The notes: generated by a model not told the origin, from the sequence alone. 64,000 nt of DNA from Mycoplasmataceae bacterium (GCA_031265955.1 JAISBY010000004.1:55891-119890); one strand, 5' to 3'; shown: positions 1-10,782, numbered from the stretch's first letter. Program-made: numbers and translations.

Positions 1-1
1 T

Positions 2-3000
2 TCATTGCTGACTCTAGCAGCTGTGGGCTTTGTTGCCACAACATTGCTAACGTCTTGTAGCGGAGTTAGTGGCGATATTCTTAACAACATGGTAAAGATC
101 GGTAACGATGATAAATTCGCTGATGGCACTAGTCTTCAAGATGAAATTAATATCGCTTTAACTGATAAGGATGCAACTGCTGCGTTTAAAACATCTGTTG
201 TTAATAAAATTTTATATGCTTGATTTAATTCACTAAAAGATAAAAACTCTACCGTAACTAGCGATATCAAACAATGAGACAAAGATATTAATAACGACTG
301 AGATTCGCAAATTCAAAGTTCTAAAAATAGTCATCTATCTAATTGAAAATACTATTTTCAAAATGATGTTTTAAATCCTGTCGGGGGAACTAAAGATGCA
401 TGGAAAAAAGCTCAATGGTATAGCAAGATTCGAGATTACTTCACTGGCGAAATAACTAAGAACTCTTATTTATCAATTCCTGAAATTGACAATCAGAAAT
501 ATAATAAGGATTTTTATGTGGGAACTAATCCAGGCCAAACTGATAATATTCCATTAACTGATTTTAATCACGGAGTATTAAACAAAATTAGTAATAGCAT
601 TCCTGACCAAATTGGTATTGCTGGAACGAAAATGAAACCTACTGATGTTCTTAGTCCTGACTGGTGACCCACAATTAATTTTTACGCAAAAGCAAATGCT
701 AGTTATGATCCTAAAAGTTCGAGTGATCAGGATAAATCCTATGCTTTGCTACAGCAAATTGCTTTTGAAAATTATACTAATAACATCGCTCCAATATCAA
801 CTGGTTACGTTTTATGAAATTATTCTTTGGATGATGGACAAGAAGATCTAAAAAAAGTTTACAATGCCGATAAGATTCTTGGAGCCGCAGATTTGCTCAA
901 AACTCCAAGTTTTTCTTTTCCATATTTTGGTAACACCGAAGCTGGTAAACCTGGACCAAATCAGAATTTTTCTAAATTTGCTAGTGACTTTACAAGTACC
1001 GAACACAATGAATTTTTAGTTAATCAAAAAGGTACGTCCACAGATACTGGTAACTTAGGTCTAATTAATATTCCTAATAGTGGATACAGCGATTCAACCG
1101 ATGCTACTCTAGCGTTAATTAACATGTCTTCTGATTCTAGCTCAGACAACACTCCTTTCGAAACATATGTTGCTCCTTTGTTTGATATTTTTCAACAAGA
1201 AAATGCACCCATTGACGCCGCTACGTATGTTATGCCTACTAGTAGTAATCCAGATGCTACTGACACAACAGTTTTTGCTGACTCTACTAATATTCTTAAT
1301 AATTTTTTGTTCACAAATTCTGATGAATCTACCAGCGTAAAAAAAGTACCATCGTGATATTTAGATTCAACAACTGGTGCTGTGAATAAGCGTGGAGTGA
1401 TGGATTTGGCAAACCTTTATGATTTTGCTGGTACTGATCCTGATGATATTAGTACTTTTACTAATTCTGAGATATTTAGTCATGATTCTAGTCCATATGC
1501 TAATTGATACAAAGATGGTGCTCGATATTTTGCAAGTGCTGTTAGGTTAACAAACACTACTGGCTCTGGTTCAACATTTACAGTTAATCCAACTCCGTAC
1601 CTAATGATTCGCACCGCTAAAGGAGTAACTTTAGAGGGCGTTGACGGTATGACTTATCTAAAACAAACAAGTGTGCCACAGCCAACTGATACAACTTCCA
1701 GCACAGTATGAAGACCAGGCGATGCGTTTTCTCAAGAACGTGAAAATCAATTGATCAAATTTAGAACTGCTTACCAAAATTTTGCCACTACTCCAACATA
1801 CAAAGGAATAGACGTCATTAATTCGAGCGGGGGTAGCGCTAGTGGACCATTGGTTGATTATTTAAAATCAAATATTGATTCTATTGTTCTTGATGCTGTT
1901 AATCGTGTTTGAACAACAAAAGATATTCCAGTTGACACTTATACCGATGGTGCTGAAGCTAAATCTTATTACGACGACGGATTGCTTGGCATTAATTCTA
2001 TTATCTCTAGAGGCGACGACAATAATGATACATGAAACACAAAATTGAATGATTTGATTCAATCATTCAATTTATTAAATTTATACAGCACCATCATTTC
2101 TAATTACGACTCCAACAATAAAAAATTATTTTCTTATTCAAGCGCATATTCTACCAATGCTTTAACTACAAAAGGTGACAATGAAAAAGATGGGAAAGTT
2201 TCAATTTATAAAAACGGTCTAGCTTCACCTTTGCCAGTTAATATTACAACCGGTAATCTGAATGGTGATAGACTGACAATTAAAACAAATTATAGTGTAG
2301 ACGTTAATGCAGCAAAAGCTTTGGCTAAAACAACTGGTTTGAATGCTTATTTCGCAAAAGAAGGGGTGACGATTTTTGCAAATAATAGCTATGACAAAAT
2401 CATTTCTGCAGCCATTGATTTATCTAATGATAAATTAGGAGGTATTTTAGAGAGATACACTGCTTGAAATGATGTTATATCTTCTGATGCCAAAGCACTT
2501 CACAGTGGCAAAGGTAATTCTAAAGCATACGAATATAACTACAGTGAGAACATTTTGACTTACAATAGTTATGTTAATGATTTATTGTGAAAATTTGGTT
2601 CTACTTCTTCTTTCTCAAATAGCGTTAAAACAGCAGCTCTACAAAAATACATTAATGACCCTACTAGAGGCGGTTGAAATCCAACACCAAATATGCTAGA
2701 TGCTGTTGCTTCTATGTATTTGTCTACAAAATTAATTAGTTCTGATACACCTCTAACATCTTATTTCAATTCTAAAGCTGCAAACACACCACTAGAATTT
2801 TCAGATTATAAAGATGGTTTACTTCCTGAATGGAACAGTTCGCTATCTAGTAGCTTAGGGTCAACTACTATTACCACAAACGACAACAAAGAAGTTACAT
2901 ATGGTTACAATGATAAAGCCATTGATTATTTAACTTACCAGGCCACTATCTTGCGTTTGACTGGTGGCAAAGCAACAGCTGATATTACAAATGATTCTAA

Positions 3001-4078
3001 ATTTGTTGATTGAATTAAAAATAAAATCGGTACTGATTTTCAAAATACTGCATACATTGCTTGAGGAACCAAGGATAATAATATTTTGAATGGTCAATTC
3101 AGTAGTATAGCAAGTCCTGATACTAAAAATGCTATCAGTACACTTTATGGCTGAAAAAACAATTTTGCTGGTGATTTTGATAATATTTATACAAACACTA
3201 ACATTCCTATTTCTACTAGTCAAGTAAAATCGTATGTTAACTATGATCAATACTGACAATTTGCTCCACTCCCAACATCCAGTTCAAGTGACGACGATGT
3301 GAAAGATGCTATGGGGTTTTTAGGGCTGCAAACAAAAAACTCTAATACCTTGGATAAAATTTCAGCTACTGCTAAAGATGCTATTTTTGGTTCAGACATT
3401 TCAGCAAGTTTTGATAGTAGTACTTCCGTTGGAACTCTTTATCAATTTAATAAAGATGGTAATAATGATAATGCTAGACTAAACCTGCTAGCCTCAATCG
3501 ATAGTGATATTGATCCTAATAATCCATCTGTTGTAAAAATTAACCAATACGTTTCTTTCATTAATAGTCAAACCGGTAGATTCTCAGGAACCAGTGGGGC
3601 GATTGCTAATGAACCTGACCCAGTAAAAAAATTAGATATATTAAAAAGAGATGTTAATGATTTAAGCATTTTACCTTCCACTTGTTTCGGCGGATACAAC
3701 ATTGTTAATAATTCCACTTTACCAACATGAGAGCTAAGAGGCGCTGATGGTAACCGTTTCCTCGGTGATACTCCCGGAACATTTGGTGTTGGTTCAAGAG
3801 TTCGTGTTATGCAATTAAATCGTTATGACGTTGATAGTTCTATTTGAACGGGTAATGGGGGGACAGATAACGTTGTGACCCATTTACAAAAAACATTAGG
3901 TACAAAGATGGTTGATTACTTAGTAGCACAAGCGGCACTTGATTCTAACCAACAATCTATCACTATTACCGATGTAATTAAAACTGTATTCAACAATAAT
4001 AAATTAGTGGTATATGACCGTCGCTTCAACGACCAACTTGGTTCGCAATGAGTAAGCAACTGAAAATCTAAGAATTAA
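2..4078 (+). CDS. very large lipoprotein (5' end outside window)
   Basis: Open in one frame for 1,358 codons once UGA is read as Trp; only the first 10-15 codons appear to be missing at the left edge. The visible start is the hydrophobic end of a signal peptide closing in a lipobox (LLTSC, Cys codon at 56-58), so the mature protein should be lipid-anchored on the outer face of the membrane. The rest is soluble, rich in Asn, Ser, Thr, Asp and Tyr, with scattered Trp and no further membrane segment. Size and composition match the giant lipoproteins of mycoplasmas (for example the MG321/DUF3713-like group), but I see no motif that assigns it to one. Function unknown; probably surface exposure or nutrient capture. 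It ends 5 bases before the HAD phosphatase gene. Confidence 0.85.
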
Positions 4079-4083
4079 TTAAA

Positions 4084-4959
4084 ATGAATAGAAAATTAGT
4101 ATTCACTGATTTAGATGGTACTTTATTAAACATTGACAAAAAAATTAGCGAGGAATCAGAAAGAATTATTAAGGCTTTCATTGCCCAAGGGCATTACTTT
4201 TGTTTTGTTACCGGACGTTCTATTGATGATGCATTACCATACTACAAACAATTAGGATTAAATACCATTTGTATTTGTAACAACGGAGCAGCAATTCACA
4301 ATCCCGCTGATAAAGATTTTAATGATATTTTCTTTCCAATGAATAAAACAATCTTTTTCAAAATTTGAGATTGTCAAGAAATTCAAGATTCCATCGAATA
4401 CTTTGTCATTAAAACCAAACATAACACATACGTCAATAAAATTCCTACTGAAAGAAAAATTAAAGAAAGACTTAAAACTCTATTTCATCTTGATTTTGAA
4501 CAAATGAAAAACGTTCGTAAAGAAGCCTTAATTTACCACAATAAAGATCGTCGTTCAGATATTTTGTCAATGGTTCTTATCTTAAAGCCAAAAACTGATC
4601 TTGAACATATTTATTACTTAATTAAGTCATTAACAAATAACCTCTTAATTTCACATTGATCTATTGACAACCGCGGGTTTGAACAAAACGGACAAGTCAT
4701 AATTGAATTGAATCATAATTTTGCCAACAAACTAAACGCTCTAAAATTTACTCAAAGTTATTATGATGTTTTATGAGCTGATACTTATGTCTTTGGCGAC
4801 GGCGAAAACGATGTAGCAATGCTAAGCAAAACCGAAAATTCTTGAGCAATGCGCAACGCTTCTTCACACGCTATTTCTGCAAGTCGTAGTATTACTAGAT
4901 GTGACAATAATAACGATGGAGTTGCTAGAACTCTTGAAGAATTATTTATGCCTAAATAG
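4084..4959 (+). CDS. HAD superfamily (Cof-type) phosphatase
   Basis: 291 aa, the usual length of Cof-type HAD hydrolases, which dephosphorylate sugar phosphates, FMN or similar small substrates. Motif I (DLDGT) has the nucleophile Asp9 and the acid/base Asp11; the C-terminal motif GDGENDV near residue 238 supplies the Mg-binding acids, followed by the AML segment typical of this subfamily. A long cap domain lies between. Four UGA Trp codons are in frame. It starts 5 bases after the lipoprotein gene, so it may be co-transcribed, and it overlaps the convergent coaX 3' end by 8 bases. The substrate cannot be told from sequence. Confidence 0.92.
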
Positions 4960-5695
4960 TTTGGCTTAATTCGTAATAACCTAATAAGACAGCGTTATCT
5001 AAAAGTTTTATGTGTTTCAATTTATCTATGTCGTGTAAATAAATTGTTTTACCACCAGTTAATACCATTTGATTAATATGGTATTTTGTTTTAGCATAAT
5101 CGTACACACTAGATATAAAACCTCTTGCCATATGACTGGCGCCGGAATTTATCGCCGAATTTGTGTCCTTGCCAAATTCTAATGAACTAGCTTTAGCTGT
5201 GTCAACTAATAGTTTGTTTTTAATTAATGATGTCGTTGTATTTAGCTGATGTATTCCCATCTCAATTGAAGAAGCAATAACTACTCCCATTATTCTTTTA
5301 CATTTAACAGCGACTGCGAATGTAGCGGTACCAAAACTAATTCCAACAGCATTTTTATAAAGCTTCTTAAGAATCGTTGCTAAACCTAATATATCTGTAC
5401 CAATTTCATTAACATTGAACTTAGATAGATTAAATTCTTTTTTAAAATCAATGGCTCTAATCATTTTCAGTTGTAACTTAGTAATATTTTTAATATCTCT
5501 CAAAATCTGTTTATCTAGTTCCTTAACAACTGACCCAACATAAACTTGTTGATAATTAACGCCATCAATCTTTTTTTTAAGATTATTAAAGGAATAAAGT
5601 TTTGTTGGTAAAATTTTTGTTTTTGTTAACTTGCCATCAATAAAATTACCAAGCTTAATATTGGTATTGCCCACATCAATTATTAATTTATTCAT
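4952..5695 (-). CDS. coaX: type III pantothenate kinase
   Basis: 247 aa. It phosphorylates pantothenate in the first step of CoA synthesis. The N-terminal ATPase motif DVGNTNIKLG (Asp7) and the later FGTATF, NSGASHMARG and LTGGK segments match the acetate/sugar kinase fold of CoaX enzymes. Asp101 in IGTD sits where the catalytic base is expected. The Asp that normally precedes GTA (DxGTA) is Ser120 here, which may alter metal dependence. The gene overlaps coaD by 8 bases, so the two are translationally coupled, and coupling of the first and fourth steps of the same pathway supports both assignments. Confidence 0.85.
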   Translation of the reverse strand: MNKLIIDVGNTNIKLGNFIDGKLTKTKILPTKLYSFNNLKKKIDGVNYQQVYVGSVVKELDKQILRDIKNITKLQLKMIRAIDFKKEFNLSKFNVNEIGTDILGLATILKKLYKNAVGISFGTATFAVAVKCKRIMGVVIASSIEMGIHQLNTTTSLIKNKLLVDTAKASSLEFGKDTNSAINSGASHMARGFISSVYDYAKTKYHINQMVLTGGKTIYLHDIDKLKHIKLLDNAVLLGYYELSQTI

Positions 5696-6140
5696 GTTTA
5701 TTCCTAATAATCATTTTTCTTTGCCTGATCAATTCTTTTTGATTAGTGGATGAGATGTCTTTTAGTTTGGAACTAGCAACGAAAAATATTGTTTCAATTT
5801 TTTGGTTTAGTAAAAAGTTATTTTGGGCCATGTTTATTTCGTATGAAACATCTTTGCTATTCCTAATCGAACGAATTAAATACTGACATTTTAAACGTTT
5901 TACTAAATCAACCGTCAAACCATTATTTTCAACAACACTCACATTTTTCAAATTAAGTTTCTCAATTTTACATTTTACAATTTGAAAACGTTTGTTATTA
6001 CTAAGTGTATATTTTTTATCAATATTTTTAGATACAGCTACATATAAGTAATCAAAAAGATTAGACGCTCTTTTAATTACGTCAATATGACCATTATGCA
6101 TTGGATCAAACGAACCTGCAAATACTGCTCTACGTTTCAT
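5688..6140 (-). CDS. coaD: phosphopantetheine adenylyltransferase
   Basis: 150 aa, near the usual 155-165. It transfers AMP from ATP to 4'-phosphopantetheine to give dephospho-CoA. The nucleotidyltransferase signature GSFDPMHNGH is at residues 9-18, the IRSIRNSKD segment (RGLR-like) binds phosphates, and a shortened ASSKLKDIS takes the place of the usual Ser-rich ISSS-like motif. It lies 2 bases downstream of an unknown gene and overlaps coaX, forming a short minus-strand operon. Together with the ACP genes at 46-52 kb this points to a working CoA/4'-phosphopantetheine supply. Confidence 0.95.
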   Translation of the reverse strand: MKRRAVFAGSFDPMHNGHIDVIKRASNLFDYLYVAVSKNIDKKYTLSNNKRFQIVKCKIEKLNLKNVSVVENNGLTVDLVKRLKCQYLIRSIRNSKDVSYEINMAQNNFLLNQKIETIFFVASSKLKDISSTNQKELIRQRKMIIRNKHE

Positions 6141-6142
6141 AA

Positions 6143-6574
6143 TTACTTTTCTTTGCCCTTAATGTAAGCAACAATTGCTTTGCTATTCTTAAATTCTTTG
6201 CCTTGGTCTTGAATAGCTACTCTCGTAGCATCTTTAGTTTCATCGTTAATTAAACCAATAATATTTTTATCAATCACTCCGAATTTATCAAGTTGTTTTA
6301 CAGCTTCTTTGTGTCCACTTCTTATTAACATTTTGCGGATGTAATTAATAGTTCATGCCACTCCCAGTTGAAATGTGTTAGTATTGTTAGAAGTTACCAA
6401 TAGATAGTCAGATTTCAAAAGATAATCAAGGTCATTTCAAAAAATAACGCTAAGCTTGTCCCTAGACGTAATGGTTAATGGCGCGCGCCACGAAATGTCC
6501 ACTTCATTTCCGAGAAAACTAATAACCTCTTGGAAATCATCGCCTAATAAATATCCTTTTTTTAATTTATACAT
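6143..6574 (-). CDS. hypothetical protein upstream of coaD
   Basis: 143 aa when two UGA codons are read as Trp. It starts at an ATG at 6574, the first in-frame start. No signal peptide or membrane segment. The C-terminal half is Lys/Asp-rich and helical-looking (RSGHKEAVKQLDKFGVIDKN). I do not recognise a family. The 2-base gap to coaD suggests one transcript with coaD-coaX, but nothing in the sequence ties it to CoA synthesis. Confidence 0.7.
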
Positions 6575-6608
6575 GTTCCTAATTATCTATTATGGAAATA
6601 ATAATGAA

Positions 6609-7205
6609 CTACTTATCAGTTATTTTCAATTTCGTAAAAGCTTGAAGAATCATATCTTGTAATTTATCGATATCGATAAATTGATCTGTTTGCTCTTTAA
6701 CTACATAATCATATTGCTGAATGCCTTTAGCCATTAATACTTGTTTTAATTCATCTTGGACTTCAGGAATGAGTTTTTCATAATATTTATTTGCAATAAA
6801 GCATAAATCGTATAAATCACGAATTTTATCTCTATTTCTAAAAGCATCAGCTTTTTGCATAGCAATAACATTTATGTCATAAAAATAAAAAATGCCCTCC
6901 TTTTTAATATTTTCTTTATTTATAGATTTATTTCTAAGAGATGTTTCGATTTTTAAAGTCCGTCCGATAACTCCGTAATTTATAAAAAACTTTTGGCCTT
7001 TGTTGGTATCCTTTCGTTCGCTAGGAGAGGGCAAATGATGAATTTGACAAAACTTTTTGACGATATTAGCGATATTGCCTTTTTCAGAATCAAAGTCCAA
7101 ATCCTCGCTAAAACGATCTAAATCATAAAATTTATATAAACAAGAACCACCTTTAAAAACAAAACGATTTGTATTTTTAAACAGAAAATTTAGAAATTCA
7201 TTCAT
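6609..7205 (-). CDS. AbiEii-type nucleotidyltransferase (putative toxin)
   Basis: 198 aa. It has the DUF1814/AbiEii nucleotidyltransferase pattern: the FKGGS loop (Gly19-Gly20-Ser21), then RFSEDLDFD with the metal-binding pair Asp35/Asp37, then KADAFRNRDKIRDLYDL, which matches the conserved Lys and RDxxDL of the family. Members are toxins of type IV toxin-antitoxin and abortive-infection pairs (AbiE, MenT) that block growth by modifying tRNA or related targets. This copy is short, with only 18 residues before the GGS loop. No AbiEi is present; the upstream neighbour (7254-7598) is a small unknown protein and may be the partner. Confidence 0.88.
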   Translation of the reverse strand: MNEFLNFLFKNTNRFVFKGGSCLYKFYDLDRFSEDLDFDSEKGNIANIVKKFCQIHHLPSPSERKDTNKGQKFFINYGVIGRTLKIETSLRNKSINKENIKKEGIFYFYDINVIAMQKADAFRNRDKIRDLYDLCFIANKYYEKLIPEVQDELKQVLMAKGIQQYDYVVKEQTDQFIDIDKLQDMILQAFTKLKITDK

Positions 7206-7253
7206 TATATTTTCATGTGCTTTTTAATTTGTATATTTCATAAATTTTAAAAA

Positions 7254-7598
7254 TTATTTTTCCGGTCAGAAAATAATGTGTGGATTTTCTTTTTCTTCTT
7301 TTTCCCCGTAAGATTGTCATTCTAGATGATCTAAAATAGAATTCAGTTTCGTTTGCAACATTCACTTTGGGTAGGAATCGAGAGATTTGGTTAAATTTGT
7401 TTTGAAAAATAATTTATTATCTATTAGACATAAATTAAGTTTATTTAACCATTCATTAACATCGCTAAATCTAGCTTCGCTACCATTATGCATATATCTA
7501 AAAAATAAACTATGACCTATGTTAAAAAACTTTTCAAGTCAGTAGTTTGTCACACTGAAATGATTTTTTATAACCATTAATAATTGCTTCGTTTTCAT
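7254..7598 (-). CDS. small protein paired with AbiEii, candidate antitoxin
   Basis: 114 aa under code 4 (four UGA Trp codons), too broken up by UGA to be seen with the standard code. Start at 7598, with a TATAAT box (minus strand, 7613-7608) 9 bases upstream, so the mRNA is probably leaderless. The protein is rich in Lys, Phe and Trp, with no membrane segment and no recognisable AbiEi wing-helix domain. It lies 48 bases upstream of the AbiEii gene on the same strand, the position of an antitoxin. Its promoter overlaps a GTCAC/GTGAC inverted repeat. Function inferred only from position. Confidence 0.6.
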
Positions 7599-7614
7599 AC
7601 AATTGATATTATAT

Positions 7615-7646
7615 GTCACTTTTGTGACTTATTGAATAATTTATTC
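7615..7646. promoter_or_regulatory. two palindromes in divergent promoter region
   Basis: GTCAC-TTTT-GTGAC at 7615-7628 and the perfect palindrome GAATAATTTATTC at 7634-7646. The first abuts the -10 box of the minus-strand AbiEii operon (7608-7613), where an autorepressor would bind. They lie in the 143-base gap between the AbiEii pair and the divergent gene at 7742. Confidence 0.5.
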
Positions 7647-7708
7647 TTATTAATACATGTTAACAGTAGATATTTGTTATAGATTTTTTAAAAAAATAAC
7701 TTATTTTT

Positions 7709-7732
7709 TTGACGCGAGGGGGGGGGTATAAT
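7709..7732 (+). promoter_or_regulatory. promoter with poly-G spacer (probably phase-variable)
   Basis: TTGACG (7709-7714) and TATAAT (7727-7732) are separated by 12 bases, nine of which are a pure G run (7718-7726). A spacer near 17 is normal, so this length should be weak or off, and slippage in the G run would change promoter strength. The ATG at 7742 is 9 bases after the -10 box, so the transcript should be leaderless. Confidence 0.7.
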
Positions 7733-7741
7733 ACTACGCGA

Positions 7742-8038
7742 ATGGCTTTAAATGTAGAAAAAATTAAAGATTTATATTCAAAATATAGACAAAAAAGAAG
7801 AGATATGTTCCACTCCTTGATATGGAGTTTAATATTTGTAATAATAACATCAATTTTCATTATTGCATTTATTTTTCATCCACTACTAGGTTTGCTCATA
7901 ACCTTTGTTATATTAATGACTTGTACTATTATTTCTTATATTTTCTTTTTTTATGATCTATTTTGGGTTTTGAAATATAAAGATAATTTTGATATTACTA
8001 CAATAAACGAATTAATTAACAATTTGATAGTAGATTAA
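7742..8038 (+). CDS. small two-TM membrane protein
   Basis: 98 aa. A basic N-terminal helix (residues 1-20, KYRQKRRD) is followed by two hydrophobic spans, roughly residues 24-43 and 46-70, and a short acidic tail. I chose the ATG at 7742 because an upstream start at 7709 would lie inside the -35 box. No recognised family. It is divergent from the AbiEii pair and driven by a promoter whose spacer is a G tract, so its expression is probably switched. It overlaps the convergent gene 8035-8268 by 4 bases. Confidence 0.75.
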   Translation: MALNVEKIKDLYSKYRQKRRDMFHSLIWSLIFVIITSIFIIAFIFHPLLGLLITFVILMTCTIISYIFFFYDLFWVLKYKDNFDITTINELINNLIVD

Positions 8039-8268
8039 GAAATAGATGTAGTTTCTTCAAAATCAATTAGTTCATATTCTTTATTCAGACATTCAATAAA
8101 TTTTCTATAACCGTTATTTTCTATTAAAACTTTATGCTTTTTTCTACCAACAAAAATGTGCAAAATTGTGTCTTGGTAACCTTTTTGAATGTATTGAATA
8201 GCGCTAATTTTTTCAGTATTGATAAGAATAGGTAAGTGTGTTTTTAAATTAATTAGTTTCACTAACAT
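8035..8268 (-). CDS. hypothetical small protein
   Basis: 77 aa, Ile/Lys-rich, soluble, with a predicted beta-rich N-terminus (LVKLINLKTHLPILINTEKI) and an acidic C-terminal tail. No UGA codon and no recognisable domain. It stands alone between the convergent gene ending at 8038 and cinA at 8316. Gene status rests on length, composition and lack of a competing frame. Confidence 0.5.
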   Translation of the reverse strand: MLVKLINLKTHLPILINTEKISAIQYIQKGYQDTILHIFVGRKKHKVLIENNGYRKFIECLNKEYELIDFEETTSIS

Positions 8269-8315
8269 ACAAAATTATAAGCAATTAATACAAGTTCCAT
8301 GAGTTTTAAAATAAA

Positions 8316-8795
8316 TTATCTAAGTTTATTTAATAAATCCAATAATCTAGTCAAAACTTGATAAGATAAATCAATTCTAATTGCATTACGTTCACTTTCG
8401 CGTGATTGCAATTCGTATGTATATGCTTTGTCTATTACAATAATCGTACTATAAGCCAATCCTATGGGTTTATCTTCCGCCACATTTGGTCCGGCATTAC
8501 CCGTAATAGAAATTGCTATATCTGATTTTAATTTCAATATTACACCCTTTGCCATTTCTAGGGCGACTTCTTTAGAAACAGTACCATATTTATTTAATAT
8601 CTCTTCTTTAACATTGACAAGCTTAGTTTTAGATAAATTACTATAAGTTACAAATCCACCCAATAAAACTTTGGAAGATCCAGATATATTGACAATATTA
8701 GATGAAATCATTCCACCAGTTATTGATTCACAAGTTGCGATGGTTAAATCTTTCTTTTTTAAAATATCAACTATTTCATCAACAAAAGTTTTCAT
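8316..8795 (-). CDS. cinA: CinA C-terminal family NMN amidase
   Basis: 159 aa, the stand-alone CinA-C/PncC domain, which deamidates nicotinamide mononucleotide in pyridine-nucleotide recycling. The signatures TCESITGGMISS near residues 21-32, GGFVTYSN near 46-53, and SITGNAGP near 96-103 are those of the family. It lies 2 bases downstream of pgsA, a common neighbour in Firmicutes (pgsA-cinA-recA), though recA is not here. Confidence 0.93.
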   Translation of the reverse strand: MKTFVDEIVDILKKKDLTIATCESITGGMISSNIVNISGSSKVLLGGFVTYSNLSKTKLVNVKEEILNKYGTVSKEVALEMAKGVILKLKSDIAISITGNAGPNVAEDKPIGLAYSTIIVIDKAYTYELQSRESERNAIRIDLSYQVLTRLLDLLNKLR

Positions 8796-8797
8796 AA

Positions 8798-9421
8798 CTA
8801 TTTATGAGTAGTACTTCCTGCTTTTTTGTAGAAATTCACAAAATAAATAAAACCAGAAGCAATAGAGAACATTAACGCTAAATACATAACAATATTCTGT
8901 AGCAAATAATAGTTAATATGCTTATCAGTATTAGTGCTATTGAACAAAAAGAAAATAATAATAATGGCTATCATTTGAAAAATAGTTTTTAATTTGCCAA
9001 AAATATTAGCTGCCATAACTTTTTTTTGACTTGCACCATACATTCTTAAAGCATCTACCATTACATCACGGGCAATCATAATGATCGGTACTCAAATTAA
9101 TGTTGAATGTTGAAAAGCAAAGCAAATTAAAACCGAATTAATTAGAATTTTATCAGCAATGGGGTCTCATAATTTTCCAAAGTCACTGACTCATTTGTTC
9201 CGTCTTGCTAAATATCCATCTAAAGCATCGGTTATACAAGCAACTACAAATAAGACCCCTGCTAATAAATAATTTAAATTGAATGTGTAGTCTTGTTTTA
9301 AAATCGTAAACGAATAAATAGTGCTGCCAAAATCTACTAATATAAATACAACAATCACAGGAACTAATAAGATTCTTACAATAGTCAATATATTAGGAAT
9401 GTGCTTACGATTTAAAGGCAT
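8798..9421 (-). CDS. pgsA: CDP-diacylglycerol-glycerol-3-phosphate phosphatidyltransferase
   Basis: 207 aa integral membrane enzyme making phosphatidylglycerol phosphate from CDP-diacylglycerol. The CDP-alcohol phosphatidyltransferase motif DGxxAR(x8)GxxxDxxxD is read across an in-frame UGA Trp: DALDGYLARRNKW then SDFGKLWDPIADK, residues about 64-90. About five hydrophobic spans follow. It sits between asnS (3 bases) and cinA (2 bases) in one operon. It should use phosphatidic acid products of the acyltransferase cluster at 49-51 kb. Confidence 0.93.
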
Positions 9422-9424
9422 AGA

Positions 9425-10780
9425 TTAAAATTTGAGATTACCTTCAGCTCTTGGGAAAGGAATTGCATCACGAATGTTGTCCAAATCTAAAATATACATA
9501 ATCAATCTTTCAAAACCAAGACCAAATCCTGATGATGAGTGATATCCATATTTTCTTAAGTCTAAATATCATTGGATACTACTCATATCAATTTTCATCT
9601 CTTGACATCGTTTCAATAATTTGCCATAGTCATCTTCTCTTTGACTACCACCAACGATTTCGCCAACTCCTGGAACTAATAAATCACAAGCTGCTACCGT
9701 TTCGCCGTCATCATTAGCCTTCATATAAAAAGCTTTGATGGCTTTAGGATAATTAAATATAAATGTTGGAGCATTATATATATTCTCACAAATGTAACGT
9801 TCATGTTCACTAGCTAAATCCATTCCAAAGAATATATTACTATTATCAAATTTATACCCCTTGGTTACTGCTTCTTTCAAAAGTTCAATTGCCTTACGGT
9901 ATTCTAGTTTCTTAAATTCTAGTTTTACTAAAGCATTCAAACGATTTTTAATCTCAGGTTTAACTTTTTCAAAGAAAGCTATTTCATTAGAACAATTCTT
10001 GATTACGTCCATCGTAATAGATTTAACAAAAGTTTCAATAACCAATAGCAATTGTTTTAAATCTATGAAAGCAATTTCTGGTTCAATCATTCAAAATTCA
10101 GCAATGTGTCTATTAGTGTGACTACGTTCCGCTCTAAATGTGGGACCAAATGTATAAACTTGTCTAAATGCTTGTGCATATGATTCTGCATTTAATTGCC
10201 CAGACACTGTTAATTTACCCACTTTGTCAAAAAATGGTTTATCGGTAATATTAACTAAATCAAAGTTTTCGCCCGCCCCCTCGGCATCGTTGGATGTAAT
10301 AATAGGAGCAGCAACTCATATGAACCCATTCTCTTGGAAAAATTTATGGATGGCATAGGATAATCTACTACGCACTCGCATAATCGCAGCAATAGTTGTT
10401 GTCCTTGCTCGTAAATGGGCATTGTCACGTAAGAATTCCAATGAATGTTGTTTTTTCTGCAACGGGTAATCAGAATCTGCTTGCTTCAATAGTTTCACTT
10501 CGTCTGCCACCAATTCATATTTCTGCTCAGTTTTGTCATTAAGTTTAACTGAACCAATTGCTAAAACAGAACTGCCAGTACGAGCGTTAATAGCTTCGTC
10601 AAATCCCTTAGTAGATTGTTTTTTATAAACGACCTGGACATTGTTAACCGTTGTTCCATCATTAACTTCTAAAAAAGCAATTTTGCCGCTATCACGGTTT
10701 GATTTAACTCAACCTCGAACCGTTACTTTTCCTAATTTAGTACCTTCAGTTAAAATATCTTTAATTTCTACAGTCTTCAT
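9425..10780 (-). CDS. asnS: asparaginyl-tRNA synthetase
   Basis: 451 aa, normal length. Charges tRNA-Asn. The N-terminal OB-fold anticodon domain ([20 protein letters not shown], residues 17-36) is followed by the class II core: motif 2 [17 protein letters not shown] and motif 3 [13 protein letters not shown] near the C-terminus. Three Trp positions, including FIWVAAPI, are UGA codons, which is good evidence for code 4. It is upstream of pgsA and 2 bases downstream of purC. Confidence 0.97.
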
Positions 10781-10782
10781 AT

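Noticed and set aside
3850..3862. G6 run in the giant lipoprotein as a phase-variation tract
   Set aside because: Short run inside a long open frame; it encodes Gly in context and is below the length usually prone to slippage.
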